64,000 nucleotides of DNA from Plumapathes pennacea (lineage: Eukaryota; Cnidaria; Anthozoa; Antipatharia; Myriopathidae). Within the stretch, counting starts at the first letter, position 1; the number at the start of each line of letters is the position of its first letter. Position numbers and translations under genes: made by a program. The stretch spans positions 751,501 to 815,500 of the forward strand of contig OZ038471.1 of NCBI GenBank assembly GCA_964036295.1, in the 5' to 3' direction. Under the pieces are notes generated by a model that had not been told where the DNA came from, made no database searches, and saw only the letters and a program-made list of their open reading frames with translations. This document shows, in pieces, positions 20,650 to 31,900 of the stretch.

Positions 20650-21720
20650 AATGAATTTTATTGTTTCAATGACGGTTCTCTCTGGTGCTTAAGTTCCCTA
20701 AAACTGAACTCCCAGTTGCATAAATAATTTGCACATAAAATAGAGTACACACGAGAAAGCAACAATACTGGGCTAAATGAAGGCTACTTGAAGGGTATTG
20801 TTCACAGTTCGCAAAAAGTAGTGTTCTAGTTCAGCAAAACGGCAATCTTCACAGTTCGGCAAAAGGGTATTGTTCTTGTTCCAAAAAGGACGCCTTATAA
20901 TATATGAAAAAGATATTATAAAATACCGCGAAAACTGTGTAGATCACTCAAATCACACATATGACGTGGGTAGTGGCTAGATGGGATCCTGCTAAGGGAA
21001 GTAACCGAGAGAGGACTGAAAGCGAGTGTTGTTCGGAAACTATCCAAGCGATAGCCGATCGTAATGACTTCCGGAAACTAAGTTGTTAACGGGAATTGCG
21101 CACAAAATAAAGATGGAGGCTTGAACGGACACTTGATAAGTGCAAATTTTGCAATAAATTGCCTCTATAGAGACTAACTGAATTTCGCAAAAAAAGAGCT
21201 CGGTATATAATACTGAGTGAATATTTCGCCGTTAATTTGCCGGCGAAGGTTTTGGTCCACACTACGGAGTGAATATTTTGCCGTTAGTTAACGGCGAAGT
21301 TTGGATCAGTTAAAAAAAAAAAAAAAAAAAAAAAAAGTTGACATTGATGTGACCCCAGGGGGAGGGTGGGGAGAGTTCTTATACTTTTGGGTAGGGGATC
21401 ATGTCTTGCAGACCTGAAGACCCTCACCCTATTTCAGATCGACTTATTCGAACAGACCAAACAGGCAAAACTTATTTCCTATTTCAGACCAAATTGTTGC
21501 TTTATGGGATAACTCCTCCCCCCACCCCCCCCCCCCGTAGACTGATAGACAGAGAGAGCGAGAGAGAAACTTTACTTATCTTCGGAGTTTCATCAATGTA
21601 TACAACAATTGCTTTTCATGAAAGCCGAGCTCTTATAAAATTACAAAAAAGAGATTTACATAATTTGGTTAAGGCTCAATGGATGATAGTTCCTGTTTAA
21701 ATGTCGATAACTTGCTTTGC
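20650..21720. other. Intergenic, small tandem repeats
   Basis: No gene seen. A degenerate GTTCACAGTTCGCAAAA repeat lies around 20800-20890. A 50-bp tandem pair, GAGTGAATATTTCGCCGTTA / GAGTGAATATTTTGCCGTTA, lies at 21210-21295. A 24-base poly(A) follows at about 21311, and a C-rich run at 21518-21536. Confidence 0.5.
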
Positions 21721-21732
21721 TATCTAATATGT

Positions 21733-21876
21733 ACTGGTAATCATTGGTGTGCTCATTCAATTAACGAATTCTAACAAAATAACACGAGTCCGCAGGACGA
21801 GTGTTGTTCGTGGAATTTTCAAACATTACGAGCACTTTTAATTGTTAATTGAATGAGCACACCAATGATTACTAGT
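21733..21876. mobile_element. Short foldback element (33-bp arms)
   Basis: Left arm 21733-21765 and right arm 21844-21876 are inverted copies with one difference (ACTGGTAATC versus ACTAGTAATC), enclosing about 78 bp that includes CGCAGGACGAGTGTTGTTCG. A non-autonomous MITE; no coding capacity. Confidence 0.8.
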
Positions 21877-21878
21877 CA

Positions 21879-22522
21879 ATAATATAGATGCAAAAATGGA
21901 CAAGGTGAAGGAAGCCATTCCAAAGCAAAACCAACAGTCAATCAATGCCAAATTCACGCTGTGAGAATTTGCGTAACGCAAAACTCAAGTCAACGAGGAT
22001 CAGTCTTGAATAAAAGACTGAGTTTACCCTAAGCTTTGCTATGGAATTCGTTATGGATGAAAGTCACCGAACAACAGAACCGCCGAAAAGGCATAATCTC
22101 CGAAAGGAAGAGAAACCTGAGTTTACGTCAAGTCTATACAGTTATACTTACTAAGCGAAGATGAAGAAACCGTTGCTGCTGTTTAGTGAAAAAATTGCTA
22201 TCGTATCGTGAAGCCTTTAAGCTTTAGTCATAAAGTTCTGCAAAGCCGATCGACACACTCGCGAATAGAGCGGCTAAACTTTCACGAACAGGCTTTTCAG
22301 AAGAAGAAACTGGATCGAAACCATTTTTTCTCGATGCAAAAGTTGAACTTGCGTGATTGTCATGGCAACGAAGTGTGCAAAATCAATTAATCTGTGCAAT
22401 CAACTCTGATCAACTACTTTTGCACACCTGATTAACCTTTTTTGCACACTTGCACGCTAATTTAAGTATAACAGCCCTGTTCTCAGCTAATCAGAATCGA
22501 GTATTTTTGCATCTATATTATT
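21879..22522. mobile_element. MITE with perfect 20-bp terminal inverted repeats
   Basis: Terminal repeat aataatatagatgcaaaaat (21879-21898) is matched exactly by its reverse complement at 22503-22522, about 640 bp apart. No transposase frame inside. The right flank continues TTAAG. It abuts the preceding foldback element, so the two may form one composite unit. Confidence 0.75.
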
Positions 22523-22675
22523 AAGTGTGGTAATTCATTCCAGAGTTTCGCACCATCGCACACAAAGGCTCTCTTCAAATACTATTTTCTCTTTGACGAA
22601 GACTATATTTCAGTGATTTTGGAGTGAAGAGATCCTTAAGGCATGAAGGGCTGTCAGTGTTCAATATTTTAAACA

Positions 22676-22936
22676 TCATTGTGGCTTTATGTTTACATCG
22701 TCTCTGAGCAAGATCATCCCAGTTGAGGCTGTGGCTGTGGCTAAACGAAGGTCGTTGGTACCAGTGTGGATAATTATGTTATCAGGCTTCCTGAGCGTCG
22801 GCTTGATGTGATCGGCTATGTCCTCTACCGTTGCGCTTGGAAAAGCTTTGATGATCACTCGATCACAGATAGACAAACAGACAGACAGAAAGACTAACCC
22901 CCACCTTTCAAGCAAAATCTGCTCGAATAACGTCAA
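22676..22936 (-). pseudogene. SGNH-esterase fragment of a LINE-like element
   Basis: The frame contains FPSATVEDIADHIKPTLRK-PDNIIIHTGTNDLR, the HTGTND block of SGNH hydrolases. Such esterase domains occur in the first ORF of CR1-like retrotransposons and in related repeat ORFs of cnidarians. Only about 60 residues of domain remain, with no start context, so this is a decayed transposon piece rather than a host gene. Confidence 0.6.
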
Positions 22937-22939
22937 TAA

Positions 22940-23797
22940 TGATTTGCAATTTGTGCTAGGTATGTATTAACATGTACACGTAGGAGGCAAGCAGCCCAGG
23001 AACAGCGTCTTGCATTTTCTGTTAAGGAGTGGTGCACGGCACACTTTCAACAATTTGTAATAAATCTATATCAAATGGACCTCCCACTAGCAAAATCTAG
23101 GGCTGAATGAATTAGTTCTTTATGTTTCCATCAACATCACAGTCCCTCTGAAAATAAAAGGCAAAAGTGTCAAGACAAATTATCTATACCCTATTTCAGA
23201 CCCAACTACAAAAATGTATACCCTCTTTCAGAACTATTTCAGATATTTTTTTCATGTCCGCAACAACCGATTTCTGTTAAAGTCATACCATATCCCAGGC
23301 CAAAAAGACAAAATCGATACCCTATTTCAGACCAAAAGGCAAAATCTATACCCAATTCAGACTAAAACTGCTTGAAAATGATACCCCTTGGGGCAGCACA
23401 TACATATATGGCTTATATACATACATATGGAAGTACCCCCCTCCCCCCCCCCTTTTTTCTGGGTGCATCCCATAGTATTCTTAAAGTGCTTCCAAAGCTC
23501 TCTAGGGCTTTAACTGTTCTCAATAGACTCTTAAAAATGAAGACTTTGCTTTTTTGATGGATCTTGTTGCCAACTTGCCGGAACTGTCTGTTTTTTTCCT
23601 TTGTATAGTTTACTCTTTTGTTTCAGTTCTTTGTATTCTACCATATGTTACTTCTTTTTGGGCTACTTAAGGCAATAGTTTTTTTATCAGTCTTCAGTCA
23701 GTCAATAAATCAATCAACCTTTTTTGTGTATCTGTGAAGTGAACCCAACAAATCTTCAGCAACCGGACATCTCACGAGTCTAGAGTCGAGTCATCAA
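22940..23797. other. Intergenic repeat scraps
   Basis: No gene seen. Several copies of a TATACCCTATTTCAGACC motif between 23185 and 23360 resemble motifs at 21425-21490. A C-run lies at 23437-23452. Confidence 0.45.
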
Positions 23798-23802
23798 CAT
23801 TT

Positions 23803-25984
23803 TTGGTCCTTCAAGCCGGATGGCAGAATTTGGAAATGATTGACTCTAATCAAGAGTTGGAAAGTTCACCGAGACCGAGAGAAGATTTAAACATCAAAGC
23901 AAATGAGTATGCAACAAGCACAAAGCAAGACGTTGTCGGCGGCGCAAGAACAAAAAAGCCCACAGCGAAAGGCATGGCTTTTCAAGCCCACATTAAATGG
24001 CAAAACTGTCAATCTGCCCAAAGGAAAATATCGCGTCAAATGAAGAAAATAGAACTGCTCACTGAAGACTATAACAACGTGCACATAGTTCAGAGTGAAC
24101 TGAAGACTTTGCATGAAGTTCTTGAAGATCTGCAGAAAACACACGTCTTATGTGTTACTCTGACCACAAAGGAAGAAAAACTCATTGCAGGGGACTAATA
24201 CCAAGAGCACAAGATAATGGGTGATTTCATTAACAAAATCGGAAATTGGAGTATCTTGGCAAAGCGCCAAATAGAGGAACTAACGGTTCAATTATCTCCA
24301 AACTGTCTAACCGTTCCAAGGCTTCTTTAAGAGCTTCATCTGTCTCTACGAGAGCCAGAGAAAGAGCCAAAGCAGGATCGTTGGTGCAGTGAAACCAACA
24401 AAATGAGACTATCAAGATACCATTCCCAAATTCAGTGATTTTGCCAAGCTCGTGAAGACAGAAGTGACAACTGCTACTGATCTAGTATTCTCCCACAATG
24501 CCCTGGGCTCACTTCCCAATGTAGAGAGAGCCACTGCCACAAGCAAAGGGCTCCCAACGTACGCTCCCCCAGTTACGTCACAATTTATGCAACCAGTCAT
24601 TACCACAACAGGTGATCAAAATGAGACTGCGACTCCTTGAACATGCATCGAGGAAGCACCGTCATTGAGCAAAATCAGCCTTTTTTGAGCAAATACGGGC
24701 TATGATCTTTGGAGCCAAATCAAGCCCATGCAGTGAAAGTTCCTGTTTGAAACAAACAGCTCTCGACCACTCTCAAGAGTACGACAAAGTAACGATGCAA
24801 ACAGTTTTGAGAGACCATTACATGGACAATCTACTCAGGTCTCTCCCATCGGACCAGGAAGCAATCAGCCTTGCATTGCATATGACTGAACTCCTGACAA
24901 GGAGTGGCTTTCGCCTCACTAAGTTCATGAGCAACAGGCGAGAGGTCCTGGCCAAGCTACCAGTTGCAGATTACGCCCACCAGTCACTGGATTTAGAACT
25001 GGACAGCCTTCCTGTCGAGGGGGCACTAGGTGTGCTTTTGAACGTGGAACGGGATACTCTGGATATCAAGATCGTGCCAGAACGTTTCGCATCAACCATG
25101 TGAGGTATCCTGAAACAGACCTCTTTTATCTTTGACCCACTTGGCCTAGTGGCGCTGTTTGTGTCAAGGGCCAGATTTATCATACAGGAGCTGTGGAGGC
25201 GAGAGCACACAATGGATCAGCCAATAACGGGCCCAGTACCTGACGCTTGGGAAACTTGCAAGACGGAACTTTCGGATATGGCAGAGCTATCAATCCCCAG
25301 ATGCTACAACAAGAGTGAAGGTCGCATGGAACAGCGCCAACGGCATGTGTTTGCTGATGCGTCTGAAACTGCCTTTAGCGCTGTAGCTTACTTAAGACTC
25401 CAGTCTGAAGACGGCATTCACCACTGCTCCAATCAAACCTTTGACAGTTCCGAGATTAGAGCTGCAAGCCGCGGTCCTGGCAGTACGGATTGGCCAAACC
25501 ACCCAGAGAGAGCTAGATATTTAGGCTGAGCAGATCACCAATTGGACAGATTTAACTACCGTGCTCCAGTATACCTAGAGTGAGAAAGCCAGATTTCACA
25601 CTTTTGTAGTCAACAGGGTTGCTGAATTGAGAGAAGGCTCGAATCCAAACAAGTGGAGGCATGCTCCTGGCTACCTAAACGCTTCTGACGACTGTTCCAG
25701 GGGCTTATCTGCACAAGACCTAACACAAGAAAGCCCATGGATCCAAGGACCGAGTTTCCACTGGCAAGACGAAAGTCTCTGGCCAGAACGAAAAATCTGC
25801 CGATCTCCTGATTACTATGACCCTGAAGTTGAAGTCGAGATGTGGTCCGCTTTCTCTTCCAAAGTGGACAACGCCTTAATGGATCCACCTCCTCGTGAAT
25901 TAACCTACGTAGAGTGACCGCATGGATCAAGAGATTCACTGCTAAATGCCAGAGAAAGCTGAAAAAGCAAGTGTCTAATCTCAC
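23803..25984 (+). pseudogene. Decayed BEL/Pao retrotransposon (gag and pol remnants)
   Basis: 23803-24198 reads as a Lys/Glu-rich gag-like head. 24702-25103 matches BEL/Pao reverse transcriptase after the YVDD region (YMDNLL, then SGFRLTKFMSNRREVL). 25110-25529 holds the FDPLGL connection block and an RNase H-like FADASETAFSAVAYLR. 25627-25917 keeps the WRHAPGYLNASDDCSRGL block that links to integrase. The pieces are in different frames with stops between, and no integrase core or LTR was found. It is much older than, and not the same subfamily as, the intact element at 51927-57765. Confidence 0.8.
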
Positions 25985-26084
25985 TGAAGATATGAGGTGT
26001 CCTTCAAGGAGTTAGCCTGTTTTATCACTAATTTCTAAACCAGTAGGGCATGGCACCAGCGACACTCAGAAACGTCTTGGTGAA

Positions 26085-26300
26085 GTACTCAATATTGTCA
26101 AGAACATTCCATCATATGTAGCTTCAGAGTATATATACATGAAAACTCCCTGCGTTCCAGTTGGTATTCCAGGAATTCACTCTCCGCATCTAATGTTGTG
26201 TCACCTAGCCAAGTCTCTGTGAAGATCAATACATCCAGTAGGAGTAGTAGCATTGGAGCTTGCAGATTGGATTAGTTCTTGGAATGCGTGCATATAAATG
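26085..26300 (-). pseudogene. LINE endonuclease fragment
   Basis: The minus strand reads LLLLDVLIFTETWLGDTTLDAE, the TETW-L block of AP-type endonucleases in LINE ORF2 proteins. It then runs on as SEFLEYQLERRE before decaying. Only about 60 residues survive. Confidence 0.6.
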
Positions 26301-26485
26301 CCCTGTGGTAACTGCTAGGCCAGGTTTGCTGATGCAGCCTTCAACAAGTTGCTGCTGTGCACTGAAGCAGCTCTTCTTGTACAGTTTTGCAACAGGGTTT
26401 TGTTGCAATTCTTACTACGACCCATGTCAACAAAAACAAAGACACGTTCTCACCTTAGCCCAAGAGGTGTAAAGTAGGGGTGAGA

Positions 26486-27046
26486 GGCAGTAACACGCCA
26501 GGGTGACAACCAAACACGCCAGGGCGACAACCAAACACGCCAGGGCGACAACCAAACACGCCAGGGCGACAACCTAACACGCCAGGGCGACAACCTAACA
26601 CGCCAGGGCGACAACCAAACACGCCAGGGCGACAACCAAACACGCCAGGGCGACAACCTAACACGCCAGGGCGACAACCTAACACGCCAGGGCGACAACC
26701 TAACACGCCAGGGCGACAACCAAACACGCCAGGGCGACAACCTAACACGCCAGGGCGACAACCTAACACGCCAGGGCGACAACCTAACACGCCAGGGCGA
26801 CAACCTAACACGCCAGGGCGACAACCTAACACGCCAGGGCGACAACTTAACACGCCAGGGCGACAACCAAACGCGCCAGGGCGACAACCAACACGCCAGG
26901 GCGACAACCAAACACGCCAGGGCGACAACCTAACGAGCCAGGGCGACAACCTTACATGCCAGGGCGACAACCAAACACGCCAGGGCGACAACCAAACACG
27001 CCAGGGTGACAACCAAACACGCCAGGGTGACAACCAAACTGCCAAC
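26486..27046. repeat. 21-bp minisatellite A (ACGCCAGGGCGACAACC)
   Basis: About 26 tandem copies of a 21-bp unit, core CACGCCAGGGCGACAACC followed by AAA or TAA, with few other variants. Because 21 is divisible by three, several frames stay open across it (for example SPWRVWL repeats on the minus strand), but there is no start context, splice signal or domain, so it is treated as non-coding. A stray copy of the unit sits at 27136-27156. Confidence 0.92.
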
Positions 27047-27364
27047 TGGACAACCCGATACGCCCAGTGTGTATACATTACAAAGCCAAGGAAGCATCCT
27101 ACACGGCATCGAAACGCAGAACGCAAAGGCGACAATCAGACACGCCAGGGCGACAACCCCCCGCAGCTACCCAACACGCCTTACGACGGCAGGCAGGCAC
27201 GAAATGGGGGAAGTAGGCACAAGACGAGAGGCGGTCGCAGCTATGCGCCGAGGATCGAGACGGTAGGCCTGCCACATAATGACAGAACATATACCACAGC
27301 AAGACGTGCCATTCCTGCCCGCAGCAAGACAGCATAAAGGTTTCGAGAAGACAGCCGGTTATCA

Positions 27365-28020
27365 CTGCAAGACGGCAGGAGGTCACTGCAAGACGGAAGG
27401 CGGTCGCAGCAAGACGGAAGGCGGTCGCAGCAAGACAGCAGGCGGTCGCAGCAAGACTACAGGCGGTCGCAGCAAGACGGGAGGCGGTCGCAGCAAGACG
27501 GCAGGCGGTCGCAGCAAGACGGGAGGCGGTCGCAGCAAGACGGCAGGCGGTCGCAGCAAGACGGCAGGCGGTCGCAGCAAGACGGCAGGCGGTCGCAGCA
27601 AGACGGCAGGCGGTCGCAGCAAGACGGCAGGCGGTCGCAGCAAGACGGCAGGCGGTCGCAGCAAGACGGCAGGCGGTCGCAGCAAGACGGCAGGCGGTCG
27701 CAGCAAGACGGAAGGCGGTCGCAGCAAGACGGAAGGCGGTCGCAGCAAGACGGCAGGCGGTCGCAGCAAGACGGCAGGCGGTCGCAGCAAGACGGAAGGC
27801 GGTCGCAGCAAGACGGCAGGCGGTCGCAGCAAGACGGAAGGCGGTCGCAGCAAGACGGGAGGCGGTCGCAGCAAGACGGCAGGCGGTCGCAGCAAGACGG
27901 CAGGCGGTCGCAGCAAGACGGCAGGCGGTCGCAGCAAGACGGCAGGCGGTCCCAGCAAGACGGCAGGTGGTCGCAGCAAGACGGCAGGCGGTTGCAGCAA
28001 GACGGGAGGTGGTTACACGA
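27365..28020. repeat. 21-bp minisatellite B (GGCAGGCGGTCGCAGCAAGAC)
   Basis: About 31 tandem copies of ggcaggcggtcgcagcaaga-c, with variants GGAAGG and GGGAGG at the same position. The plus strand stays open for 253 codons with a Gly-Arg-Ser-Lys-Thr-Ala-Gly heptad, and the minus-strand frames are open too, as expected of a 3n repeat. It lies 320 bp from minisatellite A, which has the same period. Confidence 0.92.
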
Positions 28021-28739
28021 AGGCTCCACAATCTTCTTGACTGCTTCTTGCTTGTTCCTGACGAAAGGAGAAACACCCTATTTTATGACAGTGGTCGTGC
28101 TAAGAATGCCAATGACATCCCAGTTGCAGAATGGCCTGTACAAGAACTTGAGGAAGAGCTGCCTCAGTGCACATCAGAAACCTGTTGAAAGTCCTGTCTG
28201 GCAACTTGGCCTACAGTAATTTGTAACCAAGTTTCTTTTCCTGTAAGCATTGGACACAGCTCAACCAATTCACCAAGGAGCAGACTTGGTGTCTGACCTC
28301 TAGCACATCTTTGAAATGCACACGATGCTCGCCAAAGCAACCATCCCCATGGCAAGACAACCACCCTTTCACTGATGATGCAAGAAACACACCAGTTCAA
28401 GACTTGACCTCTTCCTGACCACCATCATCCTACTTAAGACTACATCCTGGATTAGTAAGCCAACTACAAAACCTATCAGATTAGAGAGGCCTTTTCTTCA
28501 TCTTGGAGCATGCCCTAGCCTGCATGTTTGAGTCCTGTAACACATGTGCTTTCCTCCAGAACTTCCCAACTGCCTTCAACAATCATCCAAGGACCCAGCC
28601 CACATCATAGGCATTTATTTTGTTGCAAATTGCATCAGATTGTATCTAGCTGTTGCCACAGCACGTTTGAACCCATAACCAAGGTACCTCTTTCTGTAAG
28701 ACTTACAGAAAGAGGACAGACCCCACTTGAGCAGATCAC
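28021..28739. other. Intergenic between minisatellite and DIRS-like element
   Basis: No gene seen. It contains a perfect 29-nt palindrome at 28687-28715 (14-bp arms, one-base centre), close to the 3' end of the DIRS-like element, and may include that element's terminal region. Confidence 0.5.
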
Positions 28740-29669
28740 TTACCAAACGAGCCCCACCCCAACTGCTAAGCCAGGTGATGAGAGGCCAGCCAAAGCTGAT
28801 GCAGGAGTTCTGATGTAGAGCTGATAAGCACTGCTGGTCCACCTCCCTAGGGCTTGAATGAGGTGATCCGGCACTCCACTGTGTGCTGCGACTGTGGCGG
28901 CTCTGATGTGAAAGCTATGGCTTGAGAAGTTGCCTGGCACACCTGCAGCTGCCAGGATTTGGCGAAGCCAGTTGGTGAGTAAGGTGCGAGTCAGAGGATG
29001 ACCGTTCTGCAGCAAGAACAAGGGGCCTGGGGCAATACCTCTGAGAGCTAGATAAACCAACATGGCCTGAACAGCACAAAGAGGTGTACCAAAGCCAATG
29101 TGAATAAAGCAGCCAACGCAGAACGGATCAGTCTTGGACGCCTTAATCTTAACTTGCAAGCAGGAAGGGTTAGAGTTGGAGTTCACAGCAATATCGGATA
29201 CCTCAAGGTGAATGGAGGACTGGAAACTGAGGATCTCAAGAAGCCAAAAAAGGCGAGAGTGCAGGCAGCCCAGAACATGCAGTGGTCAGAAAGAATCAGA
29301 TCGAGGGAGTTGGCAACAATCCACATAATGGAGTCGGTCTCAGGCAAACGTTCGTCGGCAGGAGAGCCTTGCTGATGCTTGATGCTACGAACCACCCTGG
29401 AGATGTAGACAGTTGGCTAGAGGATCGGGGAAGCCTTGTTCGATGTGTAGAGACCGTACAGCGGAAAGGTAGACCTTAATGGAGGAATGTTGGAGGGACT
29501 CGGCTAAGGAAGTTGCAAATAGGCAGAGGGTCCACTCATCGGCTGGACAAGGGGAGCCACTGGCGTGAAGCCTGTCGGAATGAAGACAGAACTGGTGAAA
29601 CCTGTCTTGGGCGGACGTATAAGTTTGGCGAGTAGAAGGGGCCAGACCTTCGTAAGAAAATTCCAGCAC
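28740..29669 (-). pseudogene. DIRS-like tyrosine recombinase (two frameshifts)
   Basis: Three overlapping segments, 29669-29385, 29395-29183 and 29186-28740, give one recombinase if read together. First comes an N-terminal SAM-like core (STRQTYTSAQDRFHQFC), then the catalytic Arg in LAFFGFLRSS. The HxxR box (HSFHIRAATVAA), a GRW motif and the nucleophile region YQLYIRT follow. The frame moves and then returns, which looks like two single-base indels. The function in the family is integration of a circular DNA intermediate without target-site duplication. Confidence 0.8.
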
Positions 29670-29676
29670 CGCTGCT

Positions 29677-30460
29677 CTAGTTGGGAGAAGTCAGATCCTT
29701 GAGAAGCTGATGCGGAATTGGAACTGGAAACGGGTGTGCCCCAGGAGCTAAACGCTGGAATTCCTGCCAATTAAAACGAGAAAACGAGGTTCGGCCAGGC
29801 CAGACCACTTTGGCGGTGAAATGGAGGTGGCCGATCAAGGATTTGAGTTGCCATCTGTCGCACCAGCAGCGAGGAACCCACGAGAAGAGTAAATCTTGAA
29901 GGGCAAGTAGCTTCTCAGCTGGTAGGCGAGCTATCTGGTTGACTGAGTCAAGTTCGATGCCCAAAACAACCATACAAGTTGTGGGTCTCACACACTTAGT
30001 GGGATAAAGTGGCAGGCCCAGCCGACGACAAACGTTTAAGGCAGTGTCGAGATTGTGAGCACACTGTAGAGAATTAGGAGGGCCCACACTGATGAAATCA
30101 TCCAAGTAGTGAACGAGATCAGACACCGTGTAGTTCACGCGTAGGAGAAGATAAACGGTGCTGAAGGCCAAACAGGAGCGTGAGATCGATGTGAAACTGG
30201 CCTTTCGATACTTCATTCCCCAGATAGGCATCGACGACGGCCGGATGTTGAAGGGCAGATGGCTTGTTACGTTTAGAGGAGCTAAGCGGAGAGGTTGCAA
30301 GGAAGCCCACCTTAAACCCATGCCTAAGCCCCTGGATTACAAAGGAAACTCGATCCTGGTCCGGGTGCTCACGCAGCTCCTGGACGAGAGGGCAAACTAA
30401 TTTGACTGGAGGAAGGGGAGGCCATGAAGGGGGAAGTAAAGGCGAATTGGCAACCAGAAC
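29677..30460 (-). pseudogene. DIRS-like reverse transcriptase/RNase H region
   Basis: The segment shows LREHPDQDRVSFVIQGLRHGF near the start, then SISRSCLAFSTV. The catalytic box follows as HYLDDFISVGPP (YLDD) with CVRPTTCMVVLGIELDS after it, and it ends around LKSLIGHLHFTAKVVWPGR. One frame change lies near 30320. The gene sits between gag and recombinase as in DIRS elements. Confidence 0.82.
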
Positions 30461-30531
30461 ACGCACGCAGGAATGCAACCAAGCAAAATGTAATGAACTA
30501 AGAAGCAACCAAGGCAACAGCAACAGCAAAA

Positions 30532-31800
30532 CTAGTGACTAGCAAGAAAACAGAAAAAAATTAAAAGTCCCTTCTTGGGATGCTCGGAGAGCTCCTTGGA
30601 GTCTGGGCCAGGCGACAAACCACGTTTGGCGTCAGGCACGATGTCCCGATCGGGTGAATCAAAACAATCCTTGGCACGATGTAAGCCAGAACAAGAACTG
30701 CATTTGTGGGTGAAGCGGCAGGAAGAATAAGGTGCAGAGCAATGACCACGGTTCCATGACCTGCAGACAGCAAGCAACAAGTTGCTACCCCAAGCTTCGC
30801 TAAGCTCCGAAGATGGGATACAGAACGGATCCGGGGTGAGGCACCCGCTGAATGGAAATTAAACAGCTGGACATCCATACTTGAGCAATCCTGCAGCTTC
30901 GTGGCAGTGGCGTGCTGGCGAAAGGCGCAATTGTAGGCCAACCAAACGCGACCGGTGAACTGCCGGTAAGTCCGGAGGATTAGAAGCTTGTAGTTCGTTA
31001 AATCATGCCAGTGATGTTGGAAGTGACAAAAAAAAAAAGGACCAAGGAAAAAACTGAGAACGCTTCAGTCCAAGACACAATGTCCTTGATGTGCCGGCGT
31101 TGTCTCTTGGGAGTGGAGGTGAGAACGACATGCCCATCAAACAGCAGTTGAGGCTCAGGTTCAACTTCTGACAAATTCACCGAGAGGTCGCTGAAATCCA
31201 CGAATTTGCCCGCCACACTTTGTGCCACCAGCTTTGCAGGTACAGGAGAGAAACCACGACCAACGACAAAGGATTGTTGAAAAATGGGCGGGCCAAACTA
31301 GGAATGTAAGCTGAGGTAGCCACGTGGAACGGGTTTTGGACGAACAAAGACACAATGTTCGACAACACAGCAATAGACGGAAGGGCAAGGGAGAAAGTGT
31401 TCACAAATGAGGGCACGGCAACCAACCTACCTTGAACAGAAGGGGCGGAGGAAGCTTGTAGATTGAGACAATCCGGCTCCGTTGGAGAGGCAACCCCACG
31501 CCAAACAAGATGGAGCAACAACAGGCACATGAACAGGCGTGATCGAACTCGCAATCGGTAGAACAGATGCCGATTGCGACGAGACGGCAGGTCCAGCGGG
31601 TGGCAAATCGGCAGCTAACGCGACACAAACTGCAGCCACCACAGAGGCGATGAACTCCGGCAAAGAACTAGGATCAGAACGCGGCAGCAAAGAAGGAGCT
31701 GTCACCAGAGAAGACGAAGTCGTGGTAGAGTCGAAGTACTCGATGCCACGGCCAAAGAGTAAGCACTATCAAGACCATTACGAGTTTGACGCAACATCGC
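30532..31800 (-). pseudogene. DIRS-like gag region with Cys/His motif
   Basis: Ser/Pro/Val-rich head (about 31705-31430), a middle block KFVDFSDLSVNLSE (about 31200), and a C-terminal Cys/His cluster CRSWNRGHC-x-C-x-FTHKCSSC-x-HRAKDC (about 30770-30660). Several frame changes. Similar gag-like proteins accompany cnidarian DIRS elements; that link is from memory. Confidence 0.65.
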
Positions 31801-31900
31801 AAACTTAGAGCCAAGCAAGAGATCCGCAACGATCTGCAAGCAAACTGCAAATGCCACAAACCACGCAAAGCCCCAGAATGCAATGGGGCACCACTGCTGC

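Larger units (their letters stand above)
28740..31900 (-). mobile_element. DIRS-like tyrosine-recombinase retrotransposon, frameshifted
   Basis: On the minus strand, in order: gag-like region (about 31800-30540), reverse transcriptase (about 30460-29677) and tyrosine recombinase (29669-28740). This order, and a recombinase in place of a DDE integrase, are hallmarks of the DIRS group. No protease seen. Reading frame changes occur within gag, at the start of RT and twice in the recombinase, so the copy is not coding-competent as it stands. The inverted terminal and internal complementary repeats typical of DIRS were not resolved by eye. Confidence 0.85.

Noticed and set aside
26450-27135. Minus-strand SPWRVWL and CRPGVFG repeat proteins
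   Set aside because: Same cause: overlapping frames through minisatellite A, mutually exclusive and without flanking coding signal.
26486-28020. CRISPR-like arrays
   Set aside because: Units are contiguous 21-bp repeats with no unique spacers and the genome is eukaryotic; these are minisatellites.
27099-28076. Open frames of 190-325 codons across minisatellite B on both strands
   Set aside because: A 21-bp repeat is a multiple of three, so any frame without a stop in the unit stays open. No start context, splice sites or domain; kept only as a repeat.
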